A stretch of DNA of 64,000 nucleotides from Hevea brasiliensis. Lineage: Eukaryota; Streptophyta; Magnoliopsida; Malpighiales; Euphorbiaceae. Numbering within the stretch: position 1 is the stretch's first letter; every line of letters begins with the position of its first letter. Of this stretch, positions 33,248-45,612 are shown one piece after another. The DNA lies in NCBI RefSeq assembly GCF_030052815.1, contig NC_079504.1, positions 56,981,502-57,045,501 of the forward strand, written 5' to 3'. Under the pieces are notes generated by a model, which did no database searches, was not told the DNA's origin, and saw only the letters and a list, made by a program, of their open reading frames with translations. The position numbers were made by a program, and so were the translations under genes.

Positions 33248-33853
33248 GGTTCACGCCACGCGGAGGGAGTTCATCGGTTCATTTGAATTAAAGAGAGCTA
33301 CTTTTTAACCAAGTGGGCCCCAATATTCTGCCACAAAGAGGGACTAATTGCTGCCACCTTCTGCCCTTTTGCAATAAATGCTGCTGCCATCTTTTGTCTT
33401 TATAATTAATGCACTTACTATTCTTGTTAGGATAACCAACATGGCACAATTATTTGTAACTTTTGTCTTAACAAATTTAGCTTGTGTTTCTGTAACCCTA
33501 GGTTTATAAGGAAGAGAATACCATCTTCTTCCTTCAGTTTTTCATTGCTGCTGTACATGAGAGCCTCCCTTGGAGAGAGTTTGAGTCTTCTATCTTGCTA
33601 GTTTCTGGAAGAAGTAGAACTTAGGCAACTTGATCACTTGCCTATTTTACTTGATGATCAATGTAATCTCCCACAAGTTGGGTTATTGTGTTGACACTTG
33701 ATCTATTCCTCTTTGAAATATATATTCTGGTGCTTCTTTTTCCATAGAGATTGCATCTTATTTTGTTCAAAGAAAACTTATTTTGGTGTTGATGATCCTT
33801 GGGTTCCATTAGAGGTCTGCATCCTTAGTTAATATTCATTTGGGTGCTTATCA
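32938..33853 (+). repeat. 3' LTR of element G, 916 bp
   Basis: It pairs with 25955-26870 and is followed by CCATA (33854-33858), repeating 25950-25954. Confidence 0.9.
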
Positions 33854-35788
33854 CCATAACTTAGTCTAGGAAGGTCCAAATGACCTGAAATTTTACCAGT
33901 AGAAAGCTGAGACATAGCCCTACAACTTTCATGAAGAAAACAAACCCAAATTTTGACCATAACTTGTTTGAAAGCCATCTATAGTCAACGCATAAAAACT
34001 GCTATTATCCAGTGAATGCCCAGAATTTTAAGTAAAACCAAATCCAGCCAGGTATGTTCAAGTGGCTATAACTTAGGCTACAAAACTCCAAATAGAGTGA
34101 TTCAAAAAGAGAAATAAATTTAAGACAATAGGGAACAATTCTATGAAGAAAACTTAGCCAAATTTTCACAGCAACATGACCAATGGAACAGTACAAAATA
34201 GGACACTAAAACTGAAAATTTGAAATTTGACTTAAGATTTGAGAAAACAACCAAAACCAATAAAATTGGTAACCAAAATATGGTATGTGGTTATAATTGG
34301 ATTTCCCATACCTTTTAAGCATAAGAAAGTCAATATTTTGACTTGAATAGTGCCATAAATAGTAACTCCGACATGAAAATTTCTAAGAACGTAAGTTTAA
34401 GCATATTGGGGCAATAATTGAGCATATATGAATTTAATTATTGGATTTATTGTGAGACAAGATACTAAAACACCGTCAATTGTGTATTTCAGCTGAAAAA
34501 GACCTCGAAAATCTAAGAGACTGAGTCAAGGCTTAGAGGCATTTCACTTCAGGTTTGTGTACAATAAATTGTATAATTATTTTCTAAGTGAAAATTTGAC
34601 TTGTTATGCTTTATGGAAACGCTGAATTATTTATAAATTGTGTTGCCATTTTGTGACTGCAAAAATGACTTTAGAAATTGTTTGGGATTTTTCTTAAATT
34701 ATTTGAGTACTTTGTTTTGAATTGATTTTATGTTCACACTTAGCATGATAGTACCATATTATTCCTCCTCTATTTATGGGGTTGAGATCCTTTATTTTCC
34801 TCCCTCTCTGGCTTACCAGTTAACGTTGTAGATCGGATGAGTACTCATTAGCTAGCTAGCCACCTCCCTCATTGATTTCGATTAGTGGGGTTGTAGATTG
34901 TTTTGTCATGGTGTACAACGTGACATTGATAAAAAATTTTGTGTCATGGCTTAAGTTGTGTATGAATTGGCAACAATGTATTTATTAAATTATTTGACCA
35001 AAATTGTGCTATAATGAGTTTTGATAATTTGTGAAATATTTAAATTGTGATTTATCAATGAATATTTTATGTACTGCATTTCAAATTTTTATTGTGCATT
35101 ACTGAGTATTTTTATACTCAGCAATAGCTTATTTTGCTGTCGCAGATAAGGGTAAGGAGAAAGCAGTAGAGTGAGCTGCTATTGAGATAGAGGTCTACAT
35201 TGACCTTTTTGGTACGGGTATTTATTTATACCCTTGTAGTTATTTTGATGTAAATATTGTAATATCATATGTATTAATGTAAAGTTGAGCAGTTGTACAG
35301 TAAATTGTAATAATATTATTTTGGATTTTCTTTTTGTAAATTAAGACCTGTATATGTAAATTAAATTTTAAATGCAATGTGAATGAAATTATGAAATATT
35401 GTGAGATGACAAACTTTGATTGAATTATGAAATTGATTTGAATTATATTGAACTGACTCATTTTAGTGGTTTGGAGTTGTGGAAACAATTATTGGAAGTG
35501 TTTTTACAGGTTTTTGAAGAACTATTTTCTCAAAATACAGACGGTACTCTGTCGAAATTTTTTCAAAAATTACGAACAAATAAAAATGGACAAAAATTTT
35601 TACTAGTTTTAAAACTTCAATTAAATGTTTTTAACTCCTACTAAAATGCTTACCACTTCCAAAATGTAAGAAAATGGTTTTAAAATCCCTTGTAGTGTAC
35701 TTAATGAGTTATCGGTAAGTGAAGTTCGGTAGTTCATTAGGTATTATACGGGATCATGTTATGCCTTACAAAGGGGTAAGGTGTGACA
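33854..35788 (+). repeat. 5' LTR of element E, second part
   Basis: This continues the LTR interrupted by G and ends GGTGTGACA at 35788. It aligns with 52370 onward. It contains the palindrome ATGAGTACTCAT (34837-34848) and the hairpin CTGAGTAT-TTTT-ATACTCAG (35102-35121), about 670 bases from the LTR end. Near the end CCTTAC/GTAAGG (about 35763-35780) forms another small stem. Confidence 0.85.
35102..35121 (+). promoter_or_regulatory. Conserved LTR hairpin (copy in E)
   Basis: An 8-bp perfect stem with a TTTT loop. Compared with A, the third stem pair is G-C instead of A-T and the sixth is T-A instead of C-G, so both strands changed together. The flanks (CACTA or ATTA before, then GC) are also alike. 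E's second LTR copy keeps a 6-bp version at 53898-53914. Confidence 0.6.
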
Positions 35789-35796
35789 TGTTTTAG

Positions 35797-35808
35797 TGGT
35801 ATCAGAGC
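35797..35808 (+). other. Primer binding site of element E (initiator tRNA-Met type)
   Basis: TGGTATCAGAGC lies eight bases after the LTR end at 35788 and sets the plus orientation. Confidence 0.88.
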
Positions 35809-35977
35809 ATGGTTTTGCAATAAATTTTGACTATGTATGTGAATATTTCTTTGATAAGTACAACTGCTCAAGTGTCTTTAATTGATACATATGACATATT
35901 TACATCATGAATATACACTAACGGAGGTCAACCTCCTTGTGTTTGATCTCAGGAAGTAGGAAATTTCTGAAAACGGA

Positions 35978-37200
35978 ATGGAAGAGGGAGATCATTCCGT
36001 GGAGCAATCTGTTAAGGCTGAGGTCCAAGGGGAAGCCCCAACACTCCAGAACGTGAGTGGATCAGCCACTCTAGCTCCTACTCTAGCACCGCAGTTTCCT
36101 GCTCAGTTTGCACAGCAGATGACTGCATTTTTTCAACAAATGACGGGAAATGTGCCACCCCAAGTTCAGATGCAAGCACCTGCAGTACAATCACAACCCC
36201 CAGCTCGACAATATGAAAAATTAATGAAATTTGGGGCTACCGAGTTTAAGGGTACTGTGGATCCACTGGAGGCAGAACAGTGGCTAGAAAGGATGGAAAG
36301 GGTATTCAGAAAACTGCAGTGTGCTGAAGAATTAAAATTTGAATATTCAGTATCTCTACTGCAAGGGGATGCATATGAATGGTGGAAGACTATCCCCCAC
36401 AGCCTGGTTGAGCCAGCTATGCTGACATGGACAGACTTCCTGAGGGAATTCGGGCAGAAATGGGTTCCTGATGCTTATGTAGATATGAAATTGCAAGAAT
36501 TCTTAAGCCTGAAGCAGGGGGAAAGAACAATAGCAGAATATGAGTGAGACTTTTCAAGGCTAAGTCACTATGCTGAAAGCTTAGTCTTCACCCCCAGAGA
36601 CAGATGTAAGAGGTTTGAGGCTGGGTTGAGGCCTAGCTTAAGAATACAAGTTGTGGGATTCAGACACTAGAAATTTTCTGAGCTGATTGCACAAGGCCTA
36701 GAACTGGAAAGGATAGAATCAGAAGGGGCGGTGAAGAAGGGCACTCAAGAGAAAGAAAAGACTGAAAAGGCTATGGGCCAGCCTACTGAGAGTGGTTCTG
36801 GGAAGAGGAAGCAGTTTGGGGGATCCAGCTCTCGCAGATCTGGCAAAGGCAGATTCTCTGGCCAAAGACGACCTCGCTCTGGTTAGTAGACCCAGCAGGC
36901 ATCTCGAGGAGCTTTATCAGTCTAGCAGTGTGAGACTTGTGGTAGAACACACGGTGGGGTGTGTTTCAAGGCCACCGGTGCATGTTTCAACAGTGGAGAG
37001 AGTGCACATTTTGCTAAGGATTGTACTAGTCCACGCTGATCTGGACCTCCTGCCACATCTGAGGGATCAACCCAAGTCTCTACACCTAGAGGGTCACAGC
37101 CAGCTGGTCGAGGTAGAAGCAGAGGTAGGGGTCCTGGTAGCACTCCTGGAAGTTAGAGTACTATTAACCAGCCAGAACCAAGTGGTGCACCAGTTAGAGT
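35978..37200 (+). pseudogene. Gag of element E, broken by stops
   Basis: It starts at the ATG at 35978 (MEEGDHSVEQ). A Pro/Gln/Ala-rich start is followed by a gag domain with KFGATEFKGTVDPLEAEQWL, LLQGDAYEWW and EFLSLKQGERTIAEYE. Stops in the same frame are TGA at 36545-36547, a TAG at about 36668 and two consecutive TAG codons at 36884-36889. The zinc region has CETCGRTHGGVC and CFNSGESAHFAKDC, where Ser replaces the second Cys. No frameshift separates it from the protease. Confidence 0.82.
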
Positions 37201-37207
37201 CTATACA

Positions 37208-37703
37208 ATGCGTCAGAGGGAGGAGACTGAAACATTAGATGTAATAGCTGGTATTTTCTCTATCCTTGACCAAGATGCATATGTGTTGTTTGATCCTGGC
37301 TCCACACATTCATATGTCAGTGCTAGTGTGATGTGTTCTACTGCTATCCAGTGTGTACAAATGGACTATGATGTGCTAGTAACTAGTCCATTAGGTCAGG
37401 AGGTTAGGGTCAACAGAATCTATAGAGACTATCCTTTGGTGATCCAAGGACATGTTTTTCTGTCAGATTTGATTGAAATGCCCTTCAGAGATTATGATAT
37501 TATCTTGGGCATGGATTGGTTAGCCAGGCATCACGTAATGATTTATTGTAGATTGAAGACAGTCACTTTTGGTCTCCCTCTGTACGGTGATGTGGTAATA
37601 CATGGGGAGAGGCAGTTACTGCCTTCAAAAATCATTTCGGCTACACTAGCCAGAAGGATGATCAGAAAAGGGTGTGAAGCATACTTGGCACATGTGATAA
37701 ACA
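37208..37703 (+). pseudogene. Protease of element E, interrupted by F
   Basis: The aspartic protease motif YVLFDPGSTHSYVS is about 25 residues in, followed by DYDIILGMDWLARHH. The frame stays open through EAYLAHVINTQ and is cut at 37708 by the insertion of F; the bases CCCAA at 37704-37708 are the target duplication. The frame resumes in register at 48760. Confidence 0.85.
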
Positions 37704-37708
37704 CCCAA
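37704..37708. repeat. Left target duplication of F (CCCAA)
   Basis: CCCAA is repeated exactly at 48760-48764. Confidence 0.9.
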
Positions 37709-40700
37709 TGTGACACCTCTTACCCGTCTACAGTGTAGCCGAGTAAGATATGCCACGTAGTGTACCAGAACACCCTATTTTAATTCAATCATTTTTATTC
37801 TTCCTAATTTATTTTCTTCATAGATATGAAGTACAATTTATGAAATATAAATCATTTAAGTCATTTATTAAAATTATAATTTATTTGAGGTTCCACAAAT
37901 TTTATAGAAAATCTGGCAGAGTGCTGGCTAAAAATGTATAAAACAGCTCTTCGAAACCTGTGAAAAACACTTTCAAAATTTTCAATCAATCCCAAACTCC
38001 ATTTCATCAACAAAATCTCAATATTTCTCCCATTTCTTATTCATTTATTTCATGTGATATTCATATAAGAGTCATAAATAAATATTCACTTTTTCATTCA
38101 TAAACACAATTTCCATTATTTACATCAATACCCAAAATACATTACATAAGTCTTAATTACACATGAGAAAATAAAAGTTAATTATAAAATATTAAAATAA
38201 AACCTAGTATCCTACCAATACGCTGATGACGGTGAGGTGACACAGACACTATGCAGAGCTGCAGAAGGACTCACCCAGTCTGTGGTCTACTGGCTCTTGG
38301 TCGGTCTGTACAGAACCTACGCGTGGCAAAAAGCAATGCGCTAAGCAATAATGCTTAGTTGTGCCAATAATAAAATAAAAAGAAATAACAGAAAATAAAT
38401 ATGCAATGCATGTCCTGCAGATAATTTTTCGATCATTATTAGTAATCTTATTTATTTTGTACTTGTTATATTCATAATTTCATTAAATTTATTCACTTTC
38501 ATTTTGGTTGCCCAAGCAACCTATACTGGATGACTGGACTAGATAAACGGATAAATTGGCACTAGATATCAAGTACCTCAGGCTGTCACACCATCGGTCA
38601 CATATGTATCTCCCGGTGTGCAACAGAACAACTAATAAGCTGTAATAACATTAGGCACAAGGCCAAGTATCAACACAATGTCAGAATGGCTAAAAGCCAT
38701 GAAATCGCAGAATGGCATAATGCCATGTGCAGTACTGCTAACTGAACCCTATTGACATGCCAACCTATCCAAACCAATCTTGCTAGGTGTATTAGGGCAT
38801 TTTATACTTTTAAATTTTATAATTCTTGAAATTTAAGTTTAGGTGTTACTACTCATTTCATTAGTCAACTAAAATGTTGACTTTTGCATAGACAATAGGT
38901 ACATTGGTTCAAATACTCCCAACATACCACATTTTGCATTCTAAAATTGTTAGTATTGGTTGCCAATACCATTTCTAAGCTTAGTGCTAGTTGTTCAAAA
39001 TTTTCAGATTTCAAGCCTTGTGTTTACTATTCCATTGGTTATTTTTACAGTAGGAATTTGGCAAAATTGTCTTCATGAAAGTTGTTCCTTATTTTGTCTA
39101 GTTACATTTCCTTTTTTGAATCACTCCATTTGGAGTTTTGCAACTCAAGTTAGGGCCTAAATACCATAACTGGCTGGATTGGACAGAATCCAATTATGGG
39201 CAAAACTAGTTCTGCCAGATTTGGTAACCTAAGTTTAGTTGGCAATTTGACTAGGTTATGGTCAGAATTTGGATTTGTGTTCTTCATGAAAGTTTTAGGT
39301 CTATGTCTTAACTTTCTTTTTGTAATATTTCAGGTCAATTGGACCTTTCTACACTGAGTTATGACCAAATGAATAAACACTGTTCATTTGGTCATTTTGC
39401 CCAGGCAGAATGAAAGTCACCCGGATTAAGGCAATTTTTAGGTTAACTTGGTTTGGTTTTCTGGGCAGGATTTCTTCACCAAAATTGTGGCATTATGTAT
39501 CTAGTTTCACCTCCAATTGGCCTTGCACCAATTGGAGCTACACAAGTTCAGTTAAGGCTCTCCAAACACACTGGACTCCAAGAGTCCAGACTGCAGCACA
39601 CAAGGCAGCCTACCCTTTCTAACATTCAATGACTCAATTCACTTCATATTCAGTTTAAAGCTTACCAAATGGTCACTATTTGACCATTAAAATGTTCCTA
39701 CAGCATTATAAGAGGTAAACCTCAATATGCTCAAAACCCGAAATTCTTAATTTCTCTATTCTTCTATTAACATACAATTTAATGTACGAAATGTTACATT
39801 CATATCAAGGGAAGCTTATATACTCATTTAATCCAAAAAAAATCATCAAGACCCTAATAAGTCCATGGCTGCTGAAATTTGTAAAAATTCAACCATGCAA
39901 AATTTATTTAAATTAGCTAAATTTCACTCTCAATTCATGTTCTCCATGATGTATACACAAAATAAATAAGATTAATTGGCACTAACCTCACTTTAACCAC
40001 TTCTTGCACTTGTAGAAACCTTGGAATTTCCTCACTTTTTGATAATCAAAATATTCCTCTTGATGTGGGGATAAATTTTAGTAAAGGGGCTTAGGGATTT
40101 TGGTGGATAGATAAAGAGAAAATGTGAGCTTAAAGCTTGAAAATTTGATAAAGAAAAATGGCCATGGAGATTCGGGGAAGAAGTTGAAGGTGAGCAGATT
40201 GCTTTTTCCTATTTTGACTTCTTTTCTCTTATTTAATGTCTTATAAATGTATTTGTTAAATTTTGATTGGCTAAGGGGTTTTAATTACATCAAGCTTATG
40301 TCATAAATGCCTTTTTATTTGATTTTTCTTTCTTCTTTCTTTAACTCATTTCTAATTAAATTTTTACCAATATTTATTCATTCTTTAGATCATAATAATT
40401 ATTTACTTAACTGAACAAGTTGGCCAAAAATCATCTCTAAAGTCAAAATGACCAAAATGCCCTCCGTTTGGCTTATTGAACCAAAATCATCTGTACTGAT
40501 TGAAAAAAAATTTTAAGTCTTTTCTTGGCATTCTAATGCCATAGAAACCTCTATGACTCTTCTCTGAAGTCTCAAAAATTATTTTATGAATTTTATCCCG
40601 GGTTTAGGGCTTCTAGTTGCGAGGACCGCAACTTCCCACTGGGTTACCCATCGCTAGGGCACCGACTCATTTAACTTGATTGTATTTTATTTCTAAAATT

Positions 40701-40846
40701 TTTCCTAAATTTTTCTTATTAATATTTGAGTTAATTATAATTCCTTACTTTAGTTTAAATATTTTTTCGGGCGTTCTAGCTATCCGAACCCACACTGGTC
40801 AACGGAACAGTAGAATATACGGAGTTGCTACAGGGAGGGTGTTACA
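37709..40846 (-). repeat. 3' LTR of element F
   Basis: On the plus strand it starts TGTGACACCTC and ends GGTGTTACA. The hairpin is perfect at 38341-38358 and the three palindromes are at 38686-38738. The open stretch 38960-39160 recurs at 46875-47075 only because the LTRs are copies. Confidence 0.88.
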
Positions 40847-40859
40847 ACTCTTCCCCTCT
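40847..40859 (-). other. Polypurine tract of element F
   Basis: The sense strand reads AGAGGGGAAGAGT before TGTAACACC, identical to A. Confidence 0.8.
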
Positions 40860-40899
40860 AATTTAAATTTCGTCCTTGAAATTTACCTGATGTAAACAG

Positions 40900-42250
40900 T
40901 TGAGGGAACTATTGCCTCATCGTCTCTTCACTTTCCCAAGTTGCCTCTTCGGTGTTGTGGTGCCTCCAAAGTACTTTCATCAGTGGAATCTTCTTATTCC
41001 TCAACTCTTTCACTTCCCGAGCTAGGATCCATATGGGTTCTTCTTCATATGTCAAATCCGGTTATACTTCAATTTCTTCCATGGAGATGACATGTGAAGG
41101 ATTTGAGCGGTATCTTTTTAGCATAGATACGTGGAACACATCGTGGATCTTGTCCAGCTCTGGTGGTAAAGCTAGCTTGTAGGCCACTGGACCCATACGT
41201 TCAATGACTTCATATGGGCCAATGAACCTAGGGCTTAACTTACCTTTTCTTCCAAACCTCAGTACCTTCTTCCATGGTGACACCTTGAGGAACACTTTGT
41301 CGCCAACCGCATATTCTATTTCTTTTCTCTTCAGGTCGGCATAGGATTTCTGTCTGTCTAAGGCAACCTTCAGATTGGCTTTGATTAGTTTTACCTTCTC
41401 CTCAGTCTGTTTCACTAGGTCTAGGCCTACTAGTTTGTCTTCGCCCAATTCAGTCTAGCACACTGGAGTTCTACATTTCCTCCCATACAGTGCTTCATAC
41501 GGGGCCATTTGGATGCTAGCTTGGTAGCTATTGTTGTATGCAAATTCTGCCAGTGGGAGGTATCTATCCCAACTTGCCTCAAACTCAATGACACAACTCC
41601 TCAGCATATCCTCAAGGACCTAGATTACTCTTTCTGATTGCCCATCCATCTGAGGATGGAAAGCTGTGCTAAAGTGGAGTTGTGTACCTAAGGATTCATG
41701 CAACTTCTTTCAAAATCTCGATGTAAACCCTGGGTCTCGATCATATATGATGGAAAGTGGGATTCCATGCAGTTTAACTATCTAACTGATATACAATTCT
41801 GCTAACTTCTTTAGTGAGTAGTCAGTCCTAACTAGCAGAAAGTGTGCTGACTTTGTCAATCTATCTACTATCACTCATACTGCATCATGCTTCTTCTGGG
41901 TGAGAGGTAGACCACTTACAAAATCCATGGTGACCCAATCCCATTTCCATTCAGGTATGCGTATAGGCTGCAGCAAACCCAATGGAACTTGATGTTCTGC
42001 CTTGACTTGCTGGCATGTCAAGCATTTAGTCACATAGTCAGCTATGTCCTTTTTCATACCAGGGCACCAATACTAAAGATTCAGATCATGATACATTTTT
42101 GTACTTCCTGGGTGTATAGCATAAACACTGGTGTGTGCCTCTTTTAGAATACTGGCCTTCAATTCCCCATCATCTGGTACACATAATCTTTCTTTGTAGT
42201 ACAAACACTCATTTGTTATCACTTCATAGTCAGTTTCTTTCCCTTCTAGG
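40900..42250 (-). pseudogene. Integrase of element F, broken
   Basis: The zinc finger uses [11 protein letters not shown] and CLTCQQVKAEH; the latter is intact here, unlike in A. The first core Asp is in VTMDFVSGLP. The second Asp and the Glu lie in 41640-41760, which has further breaks. The C-terminal part at 41448-41062 has SPWKKVLRFGRKGKLSPRF and VFHVSMLKRY, then a decayed chromodomain-like tail. There is no intron-like insert: the sense sequence runs ATCTAGGTCCTTG near 41621, with its own TAG for the Gln codon. A TAG at about 41455 replaces the Trp of CWTELGE. Confidence 0.8.
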
Positions 42251-43922
42251 ATTTCGCTAATAATAGCCTTTAGCTTCTCATCTACCTTCTGCCCATCTAA
42301 AATCTGCTGTAATAGGTTTGGCCTCACTTGCAACTCAGTCAAAATAGCTCCATCTCGAGCCAAAGATAGACGGGCATTCAATGATCTCAAAGCTGTGATG
42401 GATTTTCTGCTCAAAGCATCAGCAACTACATTTGCCTTCCCTGGATGGTAGTCAATCACACAATCATAGTCCTTCAGGAACTCAATCCATCGCCTATGTC
42501 TAAGGTTGAGCTCCTTCTAGGTTGGCAAGTATTTTAGATTTTTGTGGTCTGTGTAAATGTAGCACTTTTCACCATACAAGTAATGCCTCCATATCTTCAG
42601 TGCGAAGATAATTGCTGCAAGTTCTAAATCATGGGTAGGGTAATTCTGTTCATGTGGCCTTAGCTGCCTAGAAGCATAGGCGACCACCTTCCCCTCTTGC
42701 ATCAATACACACCCTAACCCATTTTGCGAGGCATCACTGTAGACCACAAAGTCCTTTCCCGACACTGGTTGTGTTAACACTAGTGCCTCTGTCAACATAG
42801 CCTTCAACTTCTCAAAACTGGTCTGACACTTGTCATTCCAATCAAATCTGACATTCTTGTGTAACAACTTGGTCATTGGAGCAGCTATTAAAGAAAATCC
42901 CTTCACAAATCTTCTATAATACCCAACTAGCCCCAAGAAACTTCTGACCTCAGTTTTATTCCTGGGAGGGTTCCATTTCATCACTGCTTCTATCTTATTG
43001 GGATCGACTCTAATCCCATCAGCTGACACTATGTGTCCAAGGAATGCAATCTCATTCAACCAGAAGTCACACTTGGATAACTTAGCATACAGCTTCTTTT
43101 CTCTTAGGATTTACAGAATAATCCTCAAATGCTCACATGTTCTTCCCTGGTCTTGGAATACACCAAAATATCATCAATAAAGACCACTATGAACTGATCT
43201 AGGTATGGATGGAAGATACGGTTCATAAGGTCCATGAATGCCGCTGGTGCATTTGTTAGGCCAAAGGGCATCACCAGAAACTCATAATGTCCATACCGGG
43301 TCCTGAATGCAGTTTTTGGCACATCTGCATCCTTCACCCTCAACTGATGATACCCTGATCTGAGATCAATTTTGGAAAATACTCCTGCTCCCTTCAACTA
43401 ATCAAACAGATCATCAATTCTAGGCAACAGATATTTATTCTTCACAGTTACTTTATTCAACTGCCAGTAATCTATGCATAACCTCAAAGTCCCATCCTTC
43501 TTCTTCACAAATAGTACTGGAGCTCCCCATGGTGACACACTGGGGTGTATGAACCCCTTATCCAGTAACTCCTGTAACTGGATTTTCAGTTCTTTCAATT
43601 CTGTGGGTGCCATCCTATAAGGAGCAATAGAGATTGGTGCTGTACCCGGCAGTATCTCAATAGCAAATTCGACTTCTCTTTCTGGTGGCAAGCCAGGCAA
43701 TTCTTCAGGGAACACATCTGGGAAGTTTCTTACTATGGGTATGTCATACAGATCTAGCTTAGCCTGCTTAGTATCCACCACATGTGCTAGGTAGGCTTCA
43801 CAGCCTTTTCTCATCAGTTTTCTTGCAACTGTGGCTGAGATGACATTGGACAAGAAATTTATCCTTTCGCCCACAACTGTGATCTCATTACCCTCAGGAG
43901 TTTTCAAGAAAATTCTCTTCAA
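42250..43922 (-). pseudogene. Reverse transcriptase and RNase H of element F, broken
   Basis: The fingers have [17 protein letters not shown], then a TAG stop at 43398-43400 after RIDDLFD. The next part (43397-43125) has [24 protein letters not shown] and the catalytic FIDD at 43170-43181. A 1-base loss near 43134 and a TAA at 43111-43113 follow. The connection and RNase H (43059-42517) keep [34 protein letters not shown] and TDHKNLKYL, with the first RNase H Asp present. The two named stops match stops in A. Confidence 0.85.
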
Positions 43923-43999
43923 TTTACATCAACCATTGCCTGATGACGTGACAACCAGTCTATTCCCAAAATCATGTCAAACTCATAGAAAGGCAACTC

Positions 44000-45490
44000 A
44001 ATCAGGTCTGCCAAGAATTCATACCCCTAAATCCTTAACGGGCAACCCTTGTACACTTTGTTCACCACTACACTGTGGCCCAATGGATTAGTGACCAGAA
44101 TGTCTTAATCACTCTCCCCTACTAATATTCCCCTTTCTATAGGTAAGTTGATGTAGATGTTTGAATGAGTGGATCTTGGATCCACCAATGCATGCACATA
44201 TGTATTGTAGAGCGAGAACATACCTCGATGACGTCCAGGGCATCTTGCTCCTCCTGAGCTCTCATGGCATAGGCTCTGGCAGGTGGTCCGCCTCGTGCCT
44301 CTCTCACGGCTCGGATGCAGCCTCTGTGATGGTCTCACTGCCTCAGATTTGCCAGATTTCCTACCCCTTTGTGGTGCAGGAGTAGGTCTGTCTGCTTGTG
44401 TTGGAGCAACTGTAGTAGTTCTGCGTGGACAGTTCCTTAACTGATGCTTTGTCAACCCACACCTTAGGTAGGCACCTGTCACTCTCCAACACTCCCCCTT
44501 ATGCCACTTCAAGCAATGCGGACATGCAGAAGATGCTGGGGCTGGTCCCTTGAACCCTGTCCTTGGAGAGCTGCCCACTGATGGTGTGGACTGATCTCTC
44601 CTAGGGGTGAACTGTGGCCTGGGCCCCTGGGACTGACCCTAACCTTGTGGTTGACCTGAACTCTATGCAGGTGGACCTTTGAACTTCTTCCCAGGTGTAG
44701 GAGATGAACTAGACTAACCTGGGCCCCTTTTCTGCTGTCTCTCTCTTCTGGTCTGCTCACTTATTCTAACCTTTTCAACTTTTATTACAACTTCCACTAA
44801 CTTGGTGAAGTCTGTGATTCCCAAGGCAGTAATCATGATTTTTATGTTGTCATTTAATCTCTCTTCAAATCTTTTACACCTCTTGGCATCATTAGGGACT
44901 ATCTCCCTTCCATAATGACTCAGTCTGACAAATTCTTTTTCATACTCTGCCACTGTCAGCTGTCTCTGCCTCAAATTAATGAACTCTCTTCTTCTCTCTT
45001 CTAGGTATACACTACCCACATATTTCTTCTTGAATTCTGAGAGGAAGAAGTCCCAAGTTATTACTTCTGGCTGTACTTCACTAGACACCGTATCCCACCA
45101 TTCATATGCATCATCTTGCAACAAAGATACAACAGCTTCTAGGTTTTGCTCTGGAGTGAAGTGGAGTTGTTTTAAAACCCTTCCTATTCTGTTCAACCAA
45201 TTTTCAGCTGCAACAGAATTATCTTCTCTCTTGCCAAAGAAATCCACTGCTCCAAATTTTCTTAGTCTTTCCAGGTGTGATTTCTGTTGTGGAGGTGGTG
45301 GTGGTGGTGGCATTACCCCAGCCATTTATCTGAAGAATTTGGCCATTTGCTGGATCATGGCCTATGGAGGCTGAGCAGGCTTTGCTTAAGCTGCCCGAGC
45401 AGGTTCTTCCCTACCCCCAGTCTCAGCTGCTGCTGGTGGAGCATGACTCTCCACTTCCTCCTCAACTGCCCTCTGAGATGTAGGGTCCAT
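44000..45490 (-). pseudogene. Gag and protease of element F, broken
   Basis: Gag starts at the ATG at 45490 (MDPTSQRA). Stops precede MAGVMPPPPPPP; the capsid part 45325-44714 has DDAYEWWDTVSSE and AEYEKEFVRLSHY. Stops are at 44714-44716 and 44663-44665. The zinc region reads CPHCLKWHKGEC, complete here, then CGLTKHQLRNC, where the Cys three residues earlier is Tyr (YLRCGLTKH). The protease site is ALVDPRSTHSNI: Arg replaces the catalytic-loop Gly, which should kill activity. A 1-base loss near 43931 separates it from reverse transcriptase. Confidence 0.82.
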
Positions 45491-45595
45491 ATCCTATTTA
45501 ACAAAGACAAATAGATCTGCATTAGTGTCACTTCGACTCTTACAAATGCAATGCATGGTATGGACTCGATCTAGGCCTAGAAACGCCTAAATCGT

Positions 45596-45607
45596 GCTCT
45601 GATACCA
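45596..45607 (-). other. Primer binding site of element F (initiator tRNA-Met type)
   Basis: The sense strand reads TGGTATCAGAGC, five bases after the LTR end. Confidence 0.88.
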
Positions 45608-45612
45608 CTAAA

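Larger units (their letters stand above)
25955..33853 (+). mobile_element. Element G: CRM-like Ty3/gypsy chromovirus, 7899 bp
   Basis: G has two LTRs of exactly 916 bp (25955-26870, 32938-33853) that differ at about 36 positions by manual count, roughly 4%. They begin TGATGAGG, end GCTTATCA and are flanked by a perfect CCATA duplication. It has an iMet primer site, a long leader, gag, protease, reverse transcriptase, RNase H, integrase and a polypurine tract. The protease motif IDGGSC, the RT sequence and a C-terminus running into the 3' LTR resemble the CRM clade, which includes centromere-targeting elements. It is defective: stops at 28935, 30012, 30477, 31358 and 32432, and one frameshift near 31065. 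It lies inside the 5' LTR of E. Confidence 0.9.

Noticed and set aside
36792..37238. 148-codon plus-strand open frame in E
   Set aside because: It is a different frame over the gag zinc-knuckle region of E. The frame that holds the Cys/His motifs and continues into protease is the other one.
38960..39160. 66-codon open frame repeated at 46875-47075
   Set aside because: Same reason: the two LTRs of F, antisense to the element.
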